From contig NZ_JBGCBY010000041.1 in NCBI RefSeq assembly GCF_041262165.1, positions 1-64,000 on the forward strand: DNA of 64,000 bases, written 5' to 3'. This document shows, piece after piece, positions 26,500 through 34,872 of the stretch. Source of the DNA: Streptacidiphilus sp041262165. GTDB taxonomy: Bacteria; Actinomycetota; Actinomycetes; Streptomycetales; Streptomycetaceae. Numbering within the stretch: position 1 is the first letter of the stretch; every line of letters starts with the position of its first letter. Both the position numbers and the translations under genes were made by a program. The notes beneath the pieces are model-generated. The model searched no databases. It saw nothing but the letters and a program-made list of their open reading frames with translations, and was not told the origin of the DNA.

Positions 26500-26596
26500 T
26501 GGGTCCGCCTTCGAGAGTCATTGGTCTGTTCCGACGCCCGGCAACCTATCGAAGAGCCTGACACACGGGCTGCGGTTCCTGTCCCGTCTCTGCTCG

Positions 26597-27483
26597 TCAC
26601 AGCCAGAGTCGGACGGCCGCGGCTGTCACAGTGCCGTGAAATACGTAGGTGCGCTTGTTGTAACGCGTCGCCACGGGACGGAAGCCCTTCAGCCTGTTGA
26701 TCATCCGCTCGACCTCGTTGTGGCGCTTGTACGTGGAGCGGTCGAAGACGGGTGGGCGGCCGCCTGCTGAACCCCGGGCCAACCGGTGGCGGATCTGGTC
26801 GTTCTTCTGCGGGATGCTGTGCGGGATCTGACGTCTGCGCAGGTAGAAGCGTATGCGCTTGCAGCTGTAGGCCTTATCTGCGCTCAGTGCGTCCGGGCGT
26901 GTGCGTGGGTGCCCGCCGCCCTGGCGCGGGACACGGACCTCGGCCATGACCTGCTCGAACATGCTGCCGTCGTGGGCCTGACCGGAGGTGATGAGCAGGC
27001 CGAGCGGTCGGCGGCCGCCTTCGCCGGCCAGATGAATCTTGCTCGTCAGGCCGCCCCGGGACCGTCCGAGCCCTTCGTCGGCGCGGTGGCGGGCAGGGAC
27101 TGCCCCTTTTTTGAGCCGTTGGTCGGGGCGGTCTTCCGTGCTCCTGCGGCGTGCTGGTGGGCCCGGCACGTGGTGGAGTCGACGCTGACCTGGCTCCAGT
27201 CCAGACGGCCCTCTGCATCGGCCTGCGCCTGGACGGCTTTCAGGATGCGGTCCCAGGTCCCGTCCGCGGACCAGCGCCGATGGCGCTCATAGACGGTCTT
27301 CCACTTCCCGTAGCGAACGGGTAGATCCCGCCACGGGACGCCAGTGCGCTCGCGGAAGTAGATGCCGTTGAGCACACGCCGGTGGTCGCTCCACTGCCCG
27401 CCCAGCCCGCCGTGCGCGGGCAGATGCGGCCGTAGTCGAGCCCACTCCTCGTTCGTCAGATCGCCACGTCCCACGCCCGCCAA
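26597..27483 (-). CDS. IS5-family transposase, two frames with slippery A6
   Basis: The first frame (27483 down to about 27110) starts MAGVGRGDLTNEEWARLRPH and contains GIYFRERTGVPWRDLP and LDWSQVSVDSTTCRAHQH (first Asp). The second frame (to 26597) continues with GRSRGGLTSKIHLAGEGG, DALSADKAYSCKRIR (Asp), and NEVERMINRLKGFRPVATRY (Glu region). They meet at a run of six A (T6 at 27107-27112 on the plus strand), a classic site for programmed -1 frameshifting in IS427-type IS5 elements. The enzyme therefore looks complete. It catalyses cut-and-paste transposition of the surrounding element. Confidence 0.85.
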
Positions 27484-27543
27484 ACGATCAACGAAGCCGG
27501 TCCGGTTCCAAGATCGAATGACGATTCACCGGACACGGCCTAG

Positions 27544-29252
27544 AAGACTGATGAAGATCTTGTTGAGGGGCTGTCCGGCTGTTGGCCGGGTGGCCCCTTC
27601 GCCTATGCGGTGGCTGGGGTGAGTTGCCAGGTGGTGCCAGTGTGGGTGAGTCCGAGGTTGATCAGTCGGCGCAGGTTGAGGGCGGCGGCTCGGGTGTGGA
27701 GCCAGGTGTCGTTCTTGAGGGTGCCGCGGTAGTGCAGGCGGCGGTTGCCGTGTTGGACGATCCAGGCGACGGCGCGCTCCACCGGTGGGCGCCAGCGGCG
27801 GTACTCGGCCTGCCAGGCGGGGTCGGTGGCGGCTTGGTGGCGGGCGGCGGCCTGCTGGTCGTGGAGCGGGCGGATGGTCAGGATGCGTCCGGCCTTGGCC
27901 TTGGTGCAGCGTTCGCGCAAGGGGCATCCGCTGCACAGGTTCCCGAAGGTCGCCTTGCGTTGCTGGTGCTGTCCGCGCAGTGGGGCGAGTTCGACGGTGT
28001 GGCCCTGGGGACAGGTCACCGTGTCGTCGGTGGTGTCGATGGCGAAGTCGTCCAGGGTGAAGCCGCCGGGGACCGCGGCCCGCAGGGGTGCCGGCTTCAC
28101 GAAGAGCCGGTGACCTGCCTCTTCCAGGGCCTGGCGGGCCCGGCTGCTGGAGTAGGCGGTGTCGCCCAACACGTCCACGGGGCCCTCTTCCTGGCTCAGT
28201 AAGTCCAGGGCGACGGTGGCTTCGTGGTGCTCGGGCCCGGCGCCGGGCCGCAGGGCCACGGCGGTGAACAGTCCGGTCTCGGGTTCGAAGGCGAGGTGGG
28301 CCTTGAAGCCGTCCTGCTGGTGGCTGCGGGTCTTGTGGACGTGCCGGGCTTCGGGGTCGACGGTGGAGACCGTGCGGTCGGGTGCGGTGCCCTGGGTGAT
28401 GCGCCAGCGTCCGTCGCGCCCGTCGGAGTCCTCGGCGGGCTCGACGTCCTGGCCCGCGACCAGGGCCAGCAGGCCCACCGCGTTCGCGCCCTTCTCCGCG
28501 AGTTCCTGCTCGGGCAGGTGGCCCAGCAGCCGCAGCGCGTCGCCCACCAGGGCGTCCACCAGCTCAGCGCGGGCCTGGGCATCGTTCCAGGCGATGCGGG
28601 GCTTGCCCGGGTCGGTGTAGTCGTGCGCGGTGCACTGCCCGGCAGCGACCTGTCCGGCCCCGGGAACCTCGCGCAGGACGGTGCGGATGGCGGCGATGAT
28701 CTGGGTGACGGTGTCCTGGGTGGCCACCGCGTCGTCCAGGACGGTGGAGTCCAACGCCCTGCGGTGCTTGCCCTTGAGGACGCCGGTGGCGTGCACCACC
28801 TCGCGCACGGCCTCGAAGACGCGGTTCGGGCGGGTGGAACGGGCCAGGCGTCGGCGGAAGTAGGCCAGCAGCGAGGAGTCGAACGCGGTGTCGTGCAGGC
28901 CCAGCCCGCACGCGGCCTTCCACCGCAGGTCGCACCGCAGTTCCTGGACCGTCTCGAAGTCCGAGAGGCCGTGCAGGGCCTGCAGGGTGACCGCTGCCGC
29001 CAGGATCTGCGGCGGCATGCTGGGGCGTCCGTTCGCCGAGGGGTACATGTCCGTGAACATCGCCGCCGGGAACAACACGCCACGGTACTCGGCCAGGAAC
29101 GCGAACACACTCCCCGCCGGAATCAGATCCCGGCAGGTCTCCCACACGTCCGGCCCGACGGTCTCCCCGCCCCACTCACCCATCGCCACGAAAACGAGTC
29201 TGACCCCACCACTCACGCGGCAAGGCCAGAACCCAACATCTTCATCAGTCTT
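27544..29252 (-). mobile_element. IS1182-family element
   Basis: Inverted ends AAGACTGATGAAGAT (27544-27558) and its complement (29238-29252) bracket one transposase gene. CTAG is found directly outside each end (27540-27543 and 29253-29256), as expected for a palindromic target duplication. The left CTAG is shared with the right border of the IS5-type element, so the two elements abut. Confidence 0.85.
27603..29183 (-). CDS. IS1182-family transposase
   Basis: 526 residues from the ATG at 29181-29183. An N-terminal DUF772-type part (AMFTDMYPSANGRPSMPPQI) is followed by RVFEAVREVVHATGVLKGKH, ALDSTVLDDAVATQDTV (first Asp), QDGFKAHLAFEPETGLFTAV, VDVLGDTAYSSSRAR (second Asp), a Cys cluster of the usual IS1182 type (CSGCPLRERC) and WRPPVERAVAWIVQHGNRRL with the catalytic Glu. 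Length and order match complete family members, and the inverted ends are intact, so it is probably active. Confidence 0.9.
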   Translation of the reverse strand: MGEWGGETVGPDVWETCRDLIPAGSVFAFLAEYRGVLFPAAMFTDMYPSANGRPSMPPQILAAAVTLQALHGLSDFETVQELRCDLRWKAACGLGLHDTAFDSSLLAYFRRRLARSTRPNRVFEAVREVVHATGVLKGKHRRALDSTVLDDAVATQDTVTQIIAAIRTVLREVPGAGQVAAGQCTAHDYTDPGKPRIAWNDAQARAELVDALVGDALRLLGHLPEQELAEKGANAVGLLALVAGQDVEPAEDSDGRDGRWRITQGTAPDRTVSTVDPEARHVHKTRSHQQDGFKAHLAFEPETGLFTAVALRPGAGPEHHEATVALDLLSQEEGPVDVLGDTAYSSSRARQALEEAGHRLFVKPAPLRAAVPGGFTLDDFAIDTTDDTVTCPQGHTVELAPLRGQHQQRKATFGNLCSGCPLRERCTKAKAGRILTIRPLHDQQAAARHQAATDPAWQAEYRRWRPPVERAVAWIVQHGNRRLHYRGTLKNDTWLHTRAAALNLRRLINLGLTHTGTTWQLTPATA

Positions 29253-29540
29253 CTAGAGCGAGCCGCCCGTAGTGTCACCAAGGTCGGCTTTGCGACGCAG
29301 CACGTAGCCCTGGAAGTCCTGCTTGATCGTCATGACATCCCCGACCTCGATCCGAACGGGATGGCAGTACCGGGCATCGCAGTTCCGGGGGGACGAGCCG
29401 TCGATGAGCGAGACCCCGCCAAGCACGAGGCCGGCCACGTCGTCGATGTCCGTGCACAGCACCGGATGGAAGAAGCAATCCTCGTATATGTCACCAACCC
29501 GGATTCCGGCAGGGTTGCGGGGGTCGACCTCTGAATCCAT
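29253..29540 (-). CDS. small hypothetical protein next to the IS1182 insertion
   Basis: 95 residues from the ATG at 29538-29540. Sequence features: PAGIRVGDIYEDCFFHPVLC, VAGLVLGGVSLIDGSSPRNC and CHPVRIEVGDVMTIKQDFQG, a compact beta-rich soluble protein with four cysteines. Its TAG stop is formed by the CTAG used as IS1182 target, so the gene ends exactly at the insertion. Before the insertions the next gene downstream would have been the one now starting at 25931. Homologues appear to be actinobacterial proteins of unknown role. Confidence 0.55.
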   Translation of the reverse strand: MDSEVDPRNPAGIRVGDIYEDCFFHPVLCTDIDDVAGLVLGGVSLIDGSSPRNCDARYCHPVRIEVGDVMTIKQDFQGYVLRRKADLGDTTGGSL

Positions 29541-29757
29541 GCGCCCAATGTGCCAGAACCTCTCAACGCCGCACCCCATCCCCGCACCAGATGCGCACCA
29601 GATCCAGCGGTAAGTCACGGAAAATCACGGCCGTCGGGGCGGCTTGCCTCGCACCCACTGAGTAGCATCCTCGCAGGTAGCAGGGGCGCGGCGCTGCCAC
29701 GTGCTGTGATTCCCAAGCTCATATCCCACGGCGCACACCGAGCCTTAGCATCCGGGC

Positions 29758-30297
29758 ATGCAATCCGACAGTCGCCCTGCTCCCTATGCCCTCCTGATCA
29801 CCGGCACCGTTGGTACGGGCAAGACCTCGGCGGCCTACGCCGCGGGAACCCTGCTCGCACACGCGGGAATCCCCAACGCCGTCATCGATCTGGATTGGCT
29901 GCGCAGGAGTTGGCCCGCGCCTCCGAACGACCGCTTCAACTTCGGCTTGCTGCTGCGGAACCTGCGCTGTGTTGCCAGCAACTACCTCGATCCGGGCGTA
30001 ACCCGCCTCATTCTCGCGGGAGTTGTCGAGAGTCAGGACGATCGGAAGCACTGTCACGAGGCAGTCGGCACCGACATGTCGGTGTGTCGCCTCCGCGTGG
30101 ATCTGCCAGTCGTTCGCCAGCGTCTCGCCCTCCGCCCTGAGGGCGAGCCCGAAGCACTCCGTTGGCACATGGACAGGTCGGGCGAACTGGACCGCATCCT
30201 CGACCAGGGCCAGGTTGAGGACTTCGCCATCGATGCGACCGACCTCTCTGTGGCCGAGGTCGCCGAAGCCACGATTGAGGCTGTCGGGTGGCGGTGA
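29758..30297 (+). CDS. P-loop NTPase, small nucleotide-kinase-like
   Basis: 179 residues. Walker A is GTVGTGKT at 16-23, preceded by a beta strand (ALLITG), and VIDLDWLRR at 42-50 follows a second strand, which is the layout of small kinase-like P-loop proteins (AAA_33 / adenylyl-sulfate kinase-like). Further on are RLILAGVVESQDDRK and CRLRVDLPVVRQRLALRPEG, which may form the lid. It probably phosphorylates a small substrate; which one cannot be told. A monocistronic plus-strand gene with no tight partner. Confidence 0.75.
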   Translation: MQSDSRPAPYALLITGTVGTGKTSAAYAAGTLLAHAGIPNAVIDLDWLRRSWPAPPNDRFNFGLLLRNLRCVASNYLDPGVTRLILAGVVESQDDRKHCHEAVGTDMSVCRLRVDLPVVRQRLALRPEGEPEALRWHMDRSGELDRILDQGQVEDFAIDATDLSVAEVAEATIEAVGWR

Positions 30298-30913
30298 CGG
30301 CCGGGATCCTCCACGGACGCCGATCCAGTGCCCAGAGCCAGGGGCCAGCGTGATCCTGCCTGGCAGCGCCGGGCCATCGTCGGGCCGCGCGAGGAGAATC
30401 AAGGGCGCGCAACGATGACAACACCTGACCGCTCCTCCGCAGCTCAGGGGAGTGATCGAGGATTAGGTCGCAGGCCAGAGAGCCAGGGCGCTATTTCCTG
30501 CGCAACAAGCCCTCTGGGCAGGACACCCGACCTAAAGCGCTCCACCGGCCCGTACGCAGCCGCGCATGAACCAGGGGGCATTATCCTGACTCGCGTCCCG
30601 ACAACAGGCGCCAGGGGGTGCCTGAGGCGATGCCAAACCGGCGGGGGAAGAGACAGCTCACGGGGCGGCTGCACGCATGGCACATGATCGGTGCCCTGAT
30701 GATTCCCGCCGGCCCCAGTGCCCGCTGCGTGCCCGGTCGGAGGGGAAGTCGCGGGGACTGGCGGGGACCGGCAGCGTGGCGAGCGCTCCACCGCAGGTCA
30801 GCGGATCGCCAGGTCAGCCGTGATCCGGTAGCGGACTCTTCCAAACTTGGGCTCCGGTGCGGCCGCCACTGGCGCGGTACGCTCGCCCGCAGCTGACCAA
30901 GGGGGACGTGGTG
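30298..30913. other. about 600 bases without a recognisable gene
   Basis: Open frames exist on both strands, but all have flat codon bias and Arg/Ser/Pro-rich translations. I see no remnant of a known family. Its end should contain the promoter of the membrane-protein gene at 30914. Confidence 0.5.
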
Positions 30914-31393
30914 ATGGATCAACAGGAGCTGCCGCAAAGGCTCAGAAACCGGACGCTCCCGGTAGGCCGCACGATTGGCATCACTGCTGCGTTCGGATCG
31001 ATCGCTCTCGTGTGCGCCCTCGGCGTGTACTGCGCTGTCAATGGCATCAACCCCGATCCCACAGATCCTGAGCACTACAGCAGCGTGACCTTCATGAATG
31101 ACACCCAGATCCCCGTCAGACTCTTTGAATGCACGGACAATCGTGGTCACGACTGCCACGACATGACCGGCGGGGTGCTGGCATCCGGGGAGCGGTCCGC
31201 CCAACAGGTCTGGTGGGGGCCAGGACTGAGCTCATGGCAGGTTCGCAGCGCCGAGGGCCGACCGATCGGCTGGGTGATGGTGGCTACCACGCAACGCGAG
31301 TCGGGAGCCGTCTACAACCTCGGCGACGCCACGACTGGCGTGGGGAGAGCCACAACGCCCCGAGTGAGCCCCAGCCCCGCGCCAGTGCCGTAG
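30914..31393 (+). CDS. membrane-anchored hypothetical protein
   Basis: 159 residues from ATG 30914 with GGGGGA at 30900-30905. One transmembrane segment at about 24-44 (ITAAFGSIALVCALGVYCAV) is followed by an extracellular part: SSVTFMNDTQIPVRLFECTD, then GERSAQQVWWGPGLSSWQVR. Three cysteines could pair. The "S/N-D-T ... V-x-L-F-E-C-x-D-C" pattern is typical of small actinobacterial extracytoplasmic proteins of unknown function. It ends in a Ser/Pro-rich tail. Confidence 0.6.
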   Translation: MDQQELPQRLRNRTLPVGRTIGITAAFGSIALVCALGVYCAVNGINPDPTDPEHYSSVTFMNDTQIPVRLFECTDNRGHDCHDMTGGVLASGERSAQQVWWGPGLSSWQVRSAEGRPIGWVMVATTQRESGAVYNLGDATTGVGRATTPRVSPSPAPVP

Positions 31394-31577
31394 TCGGCTT
31401 TCCCGACTCCGATGATTCGGTAGGGCGCGCCAGATGCGTGCCAGATCGGCCAGTACGCGACGGTCAGTCAGGGGAAGCGACGGCGCGAAGGACCCGCATC
31501 GAGCGAGGCGATGAACGCGCAGGCCGGACCGGTTGATCACCGACCTTGCTCCTAAAGCCGTTGTTGCACCCCTATGT

Positions 31578-31853
31578 TCAAACGTGGCGAGCTTCACCGT
31601 TCCAGGCGCGGGGCGATAGGCTAGGACTCCAATCGACCTCAAGATAGATACCGTGGAAGTCCGAGTCAAGGCTCGCGAGCATCCTTTCAGCGGCCACCTT
31701 GGCGTCGCCGTCGCTGGCACCCGATGGCACGTCAAGCCGCCCACAGTGGAATCCGTTGGCGTGGATGGTGTGCCTCCAGCCATCCGGGGTCGCAAGGATC
31801 GTGATCCCTGTCGGCACGCTGCCCCACGAAGGTGCTTTCCCCCTTCTGCTCAT
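31578..31853 (-). CDS. small hypothetical protein
   Basis: 91 residues from the ATG at 31851-31853; the frame continues upstream without clear coding character. GITILATPDGWRHTIHANGF, HCGRLDVPSG and KVAAERMLASLDSDFHGIYL give a natural-looking beta-alpha protein. Similar proteins with "PDGW...YASGYHCG...L" occur near conjugative elements in streptomycetes. The start is uncertain because the ribosome site is weak. No function is known. Confidence 0.5.
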   Translation of the reverse strand: MSRRGKAPSWGSVPTGITILATPDGWRHTIHANGFHCGRLDVPSGASDGDAKVAAERMLASLDSDFHGIYLEVDWSPSLSPRAWNGEARHV

Positions 31854-32160
31854 GCCGCCATCCAACCCGACGGGCGCGGAGCACCAGTCCACGGGGCACC
31901 ATATTCGGGCCGTGGTGGGGTCGTCATACGACAGCCGACTCCAGATCAAGCCGCGTGTCGTCAGCCTCGCGCTCACCTTGAAGCAGGGCCAGCACTCCCA
32001 GCCCGTCAGGCTTGAGATCTGTTCGGACCCGGCTCCCGTCGGAAGCCCGCGGGCACGCGGATCGGGGACACGAGAGGTATCCCCTCTGTCCCCTTGTCCC
32101 CGCACTGACACTGAGCTGGGAAATCGGCCGGGGACAGCGGGGACAGCCAGCCCGGAAAGC

Positions 32161-32310
32161 CCGCGGTTGATCCTCTCCCAGAGTGGCAACTGCTACCGCG
32201 CGGGCGAGTTCTGTCCCGAGGCCGACGCTGGGCTGTCCACCGTCGACGCACACGGCAACGTCATCACATGCGGGATCGTGTCCGTGTCCGTGCCGGAAAC
32301 TACGTCCACG
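32161..32310 (+). pseudogene. gene fragment cut by the rve-type IS
   Basis: The frame LILSQSGNCYRAGEFCPEAD, AGLSTVDAHGNVITC and GIVSVSV is protein-like and resembles the Cys-containing C-terminus of small proteins on actinobacterial mobile DNA (Y-R-A-G-E-F/Y-C ... T/S-x-D-A-x-G). It stops at the left end of the IS at 32310, and its upstream part has lost coding character. I read it as a truncated remnant. Confidence 0.35.
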
Positions 32311-33403
32311 CAGGTCAGGCGGCATGTCGGTACTCGTGAAGAATGCCGCCGAGTCGGTCATGTCGGCATATGTTCAGGTGCTGCGTGGAGTGAGCGGTGG
32401 GTGCGGTGCTCGTTGTAGAACTCCTCGTACTGGTGCAGGGCGTGGCGTAGGTGGTTCTCGTTCCAGATCAGGGTGCGGTCGAGGAGTTCACGGCGCAGGG
32501 TGTGCACCCAACGCTCCATGATCGAGTTCATGCGTGGGATGCGTATGCCGGTGAGGACGGTCTCGATGTCGGCGTCGGCGAGGACCTGGTCGAACATGGC
32601 GGGGAACTTCGCGTCCCGGTCCCGTATGAGGTGTTTGACGCGGGCTCCGGCGTCCTCGAGGTCCATGGTGAGGTTCTTCGCGGCTTGGGTGACCCAGGCC
32701 GCGGTCGGGTGGGCGGTGGTGCCCAGGATGCGGATGCGCCGGGTGGTGTGTTCCATGACGGCGAGGATGTACTGGCGCTGGCCGGTCAGGGTGACGGTCT
32801 CGATGAAGTCGCAGGCCAGGAGAGCGTCGGCTTGGGAGCGCAGGGAGTCGGCCCAGGTGGTGGCGGCTCGATCCGGAGCGGGGTCGAAGCCTTCGGTCTT
32901 GAGGATCTCCCAGACGGTGGAGGCGGCGATCTTGATGCCGAGGGTAGCGAGTTCGCCGTGGATGCGCCGGTAGCCCCAGGAGGGGTTCTCACGGACCAGT
33001 CGCAGGACCAGCGAGCGGATGGAGTGCACGGTGCGTGGCCGGCCGGGGCGCTTGGGCCGGGAGGTGTTCGCGCGCCGCTGTCTCATGAGGTCGCGGTGCC
33101 AGCGCAGCACGGTGTCCGGTCGGACGATCAGTCGTAGCCGGCGCAGGACTTCGCGGGGAACAGGGTGGAGGAGTGCGGCGAGGAAGGCCCGGTCCTCGGG
33201 TGCGAGCTTCGCCTTGTTGGGTCCGAGTTGCCTTTGCAGGACAGCGACTTGGTGGCGCAGCGCCAGGATCTCGGCGTCCTTGTCCCGGTCGCTCATCGGT
33301 AGCATGCGAAGGGCGGCGAAGGCGTTGGTCACGGTCAAGTAGGCAAGTCGCAGCAGCACAATCGATCACCATGCCGTGTGTCCGAAGATGCTGGTTGACC
33401 TGC
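32310..33403 (-). mobile_element. rve-type insertion sequence (IS3/IS481 clade)
   Basis: Imperfect inverted ends begin GCAGGTCAGGCGGCATG (32310) and, read from the other side, GCAGGTCAACCAGCATC (33403). They bracket one intact transposase gene. I see no clear target duplication. The left end matches that of the chimeric element at 23334. Confidence 0.7.
32358..33359 (-). CDS. integrase-core (rve) transposase
   Basis: 333 residues. An N-terminal coiled-coil/HTH part (DKDAEILALRHQVAVLQRQL, then VRPDTVLRWHRDL) precedes the linker HSIRSLVLRLVRENPSWGYR and the rve DDE core: ALLACDFIETVTLTG (Asp), LIRDRDAKFPAMFDQ (Asp) and PRMNSIMERWVHTLRRELLD (Glu). Length and motifs are complete, so the enzyme is probably functional. 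It transposes the element 32310-33403. The family label lies between IS3 and IS481; databases often name such proteins integrase core domain protein. Confidence 0.85.
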   Translation of the reverse strand: MLLRLAYLTVTNAFAALRMLPMSDRDKDAEILALRHQVAVLQRQLGPNKAKLAPEDRAFLAALLHPVPREVLRRLRLIVRPDTVLRWHRDLMRQRRANTSRPKRPGRPRTVHSIRSLVLRLVRENPSWGYRRIHGELATLGIKIAASTVWEILKTEGFDPAPDRAATTWADSLRSQADALLACDFIETVTLTGQRQYILAVMEHTTRRIRILGTTAHPTAAWVTQAAKNLTMDLEDAGARVKHLIRDRDAKFPAMFDQVLADADIETVLTGIRIPRMNSIMERWVHTLRRELLDRTLIWNENHLRHALHQYEEFYNEHRTHRSLHAAPEHMPT

Positions 33404-33899
33404 ATGGATGTGGTTCTCGGCGCGGGTGGGTTGCCGAAGTCGTGGGCGGGGTTCTGGCCTGGGTGGATACCGCGCTCGCCGCGTGCGTAGAGGTGGCTGA
33501 ACGCGACCGCCTGGTCAATGCGACCCCCTCGATGGGCTCCTCGCCGTACGGGGCGTCCTGCGGACCGATGCGATAGCTGGTGCGGACGACGTCGTGGCAC
33601 GGTTCGTCGGTGTCCACCTCGGCGAAACACCAGGCTGCGCTATTCCGCTCCCAGGTCCCGCTGGTGAGCCAGTACGCCTGCAGTTCCAGGAGCCCGGGTT
33701 CCGGGCAGTGCCAGCGGAAGCAGGTCACCTCCAACCCGCTACTGGCGCTGGCCCACACACTCCAGCCGCTGCCGTCGGGCAGGAACGCAGTCTCGCTCGA
33801 CTCCATCGCACCCACGTCGAACGGCGTGCTGTCCCAGTGCCCGACCAACTCCGCGTCGCGCACAAGCCCGTCGGATGGTGGTGGGGCGGTGGTGTTCAC
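33404..33899 (-). CDS. hypothetical protein truncated by the rve-type IS
   Basis: GTG 33897-33899 begins VNTTAPPPSDGLVRDAELVG, then SSETAFLPDGSGWSVWASAS, TCFRWHCPEPGLLELQAYWL and AAWCFAEVDTDEPCHD, followed by a less natural tail that meets the IS end at 33403. A shift to another frame near 33500 (QAVAFSHLYARGERGIHPGQ) is possible. The start overlaps the stop of an upstream reading frame by GTGA, so the two were probably translated together. Beta-rich and soluble; the family is unknown. Confidence 0.45.
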
Positions 33900-34151
33900 T
33901 GCGGGAGCCGCTTGCGCCAGTCCAGCGCGGTGACGTTCAGCAGTTCGGCCCGGGTGTCGTCCACGGTCAGGCCGTGGGCACGCAGCGCCTGCGCCACCTC
34001 TACCGCACTGCTGTCGGCACCGACCGGCCAACCTTGCCGTGTGCCATAGGCACGACGGCGCAGCACCGAATCGACCCGCTGCGCCGCCTGCGTCCACCAT
34101 CCGGCGGCCGATGTCTGTCGCCCGGTGTCCCATACGCCACCGGTTTCGTTG
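33896..34151 (-). pseudogene. 5'-truncated hypothetical gene beside the ISKra4-type element
   Basis: The frame ending in TGA 33896-33898 reads VDSVLRRRAYGTRQGWPVGA, EVAQALRAHGLTVDDTRAEL and LNVTALDWRKRLPQ, clearly protein-like. No start codon with a ribosome site lies between the end of the ISKra4-type element (34152) and this sequence, so its beginning was probably lost or altered. The stop overlaps the GTG start of the next gene. Unknown function. Confidence 0.4.
34141..34151. repeat. left copy of 11-bp direct repeat
   Basis: CGGTTTCGTTG is found here and again at 37223-37233, exactly outside the two inverted ends of the ISKra4-type element. This is what a target-site duplication looks like. 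Confidence 0.8.
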
Positions 34152-34252
34152 GGTGCGGCTCTTCTGGAGTGAAGGGTTGAGTTGCGGGAGCGGTGCTTGG
34201 GGCTGTGCTCGGGGCAGTTCGTCTCTACCGTGAAGGTGTAGGAGGGTGTCTG

Positions 34253-34801
34253 ATGGGTTCGCTTTTCGAGGAGTTGGAAGCTCGCGAGGCCGCCGCCCGG
34301 GTTCAGGTGGATGAGCTGGAAGCCGAGCTCGCCGAGGTGTCCGCGCGGCTCAGCGCGGCTCGCGCGGGGCTCGACAGATTACGGATCACGCGGGAGACGG
34401 TCGCCGAAGTGCTCGCCGAGATGACGTCTCCGATGCCCGCGGTGGCGGTCGAGAGGGGACAGTCGCCTGCGACTGAGCGGGCGGCGTCGGCGTATGCGGG
34501 GGTCGAGCGGCAGGTCGTCGGGGTGCTGGCGGTGCCGAACTGGCAGCCCGGGTTGGGGGTGGACGTCCTGCCGTCGGACTACCGGGACATCGTGGAGGTG
34601 GTGGCCGACGCGCCGGGGGCGGTCCGCGCCAAGCAGATCGCGCCCAGGATCGGGCTGCCGGTGTCGGCCGGGAAAATCGAGGGCACCCGCTCGAAGCTGA
34701 AGCGACTGGTGGAGCGGGGCTGGCTGGACGAGGACACCCCCGGATTGTTCACCTTGGCCCGCCGTCGGACCGATGGTTCGCCCAACTCACTTCAGCAGTA
34801 G
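34253..34801 (+). CDS. coiled-coil / winged-helix accessory protein of the transposon
   Basis: 182 residues from ATG 34253 behind GGAGGG. Residues 3-55 are a long coiled coil (LFEELEAREAAARVQVDELE, then AELAEVSARLSAARAGLDRL). After a linker comes a helical DNA-binding-like part: DYRDIVEVVADAPGAVRAKQ, IAPRIGLPVSAGKIEGTRSK and LKRLVERGWLDEDTPGLFTL, which reads as a winged helix. It lies directly before the ISKra4-type transposase inside the same inverted ends, so it probably helps or controls transposition. This role is inferred. Confidence 0.65.
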   Translation: MGSLFEELEAREAAARVQVDELEAELAEVSARLSAARAGLDRLRITRETVAEVLAEMTSPMPAVAVERGQSPATERAASAYAGVERQVVGVLAVPNWQPGLGVDVLPSDYRDIVEVVADAPGAVRAKQIAPRIGLPVSAGKIEGTRSKLKRLVERGWLDEDTPGLFTLARRRTDGSPNSLQQ

Positions 34802-34872
34802 GACAGTAGGGCTCTTCCGCCTACATTCGAAGGTGCGACCCAATCGGATGCAGGACGAGAAGAGCCCCGGAG

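Larger units (their letters stand above)
25972..27539 (-). mobile_element. IS5-type element with a DUF1877 passenger gene
   Basis: Twenty-base perfect inverted repeats lie at 25972-25991 (GCCGTGTCCGGTGAATC...) and 27520-27539, each flanked by CTAG (25968-25971 and 27540-27543), fitting a palindromic target duplication. Inside, on the same strand, are the two-frame IS5 transposase (26597-27483) and an unrelated gene (26014-26499). IS427-type IS5 elements are usually about 0.85-0.9 kb, so this 1.57-kb unit appears to carry cargo. Confidence 0.75.

Noticed and set aside
25455..26500. Shared start-region sequence (CAT(A/G)TGGAAGCTC) of the genes at 25461 and 26499 as a recombination scar
   Set aside because: Only about 13 bases match and both could be chance similarity around a ribosome site.
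30298..30913. Open frames on both strands between the P-loop gene and the membrane-protein gene
   Set aside because: All have flat codon use and no ribosome site or recognisable protein pattern.
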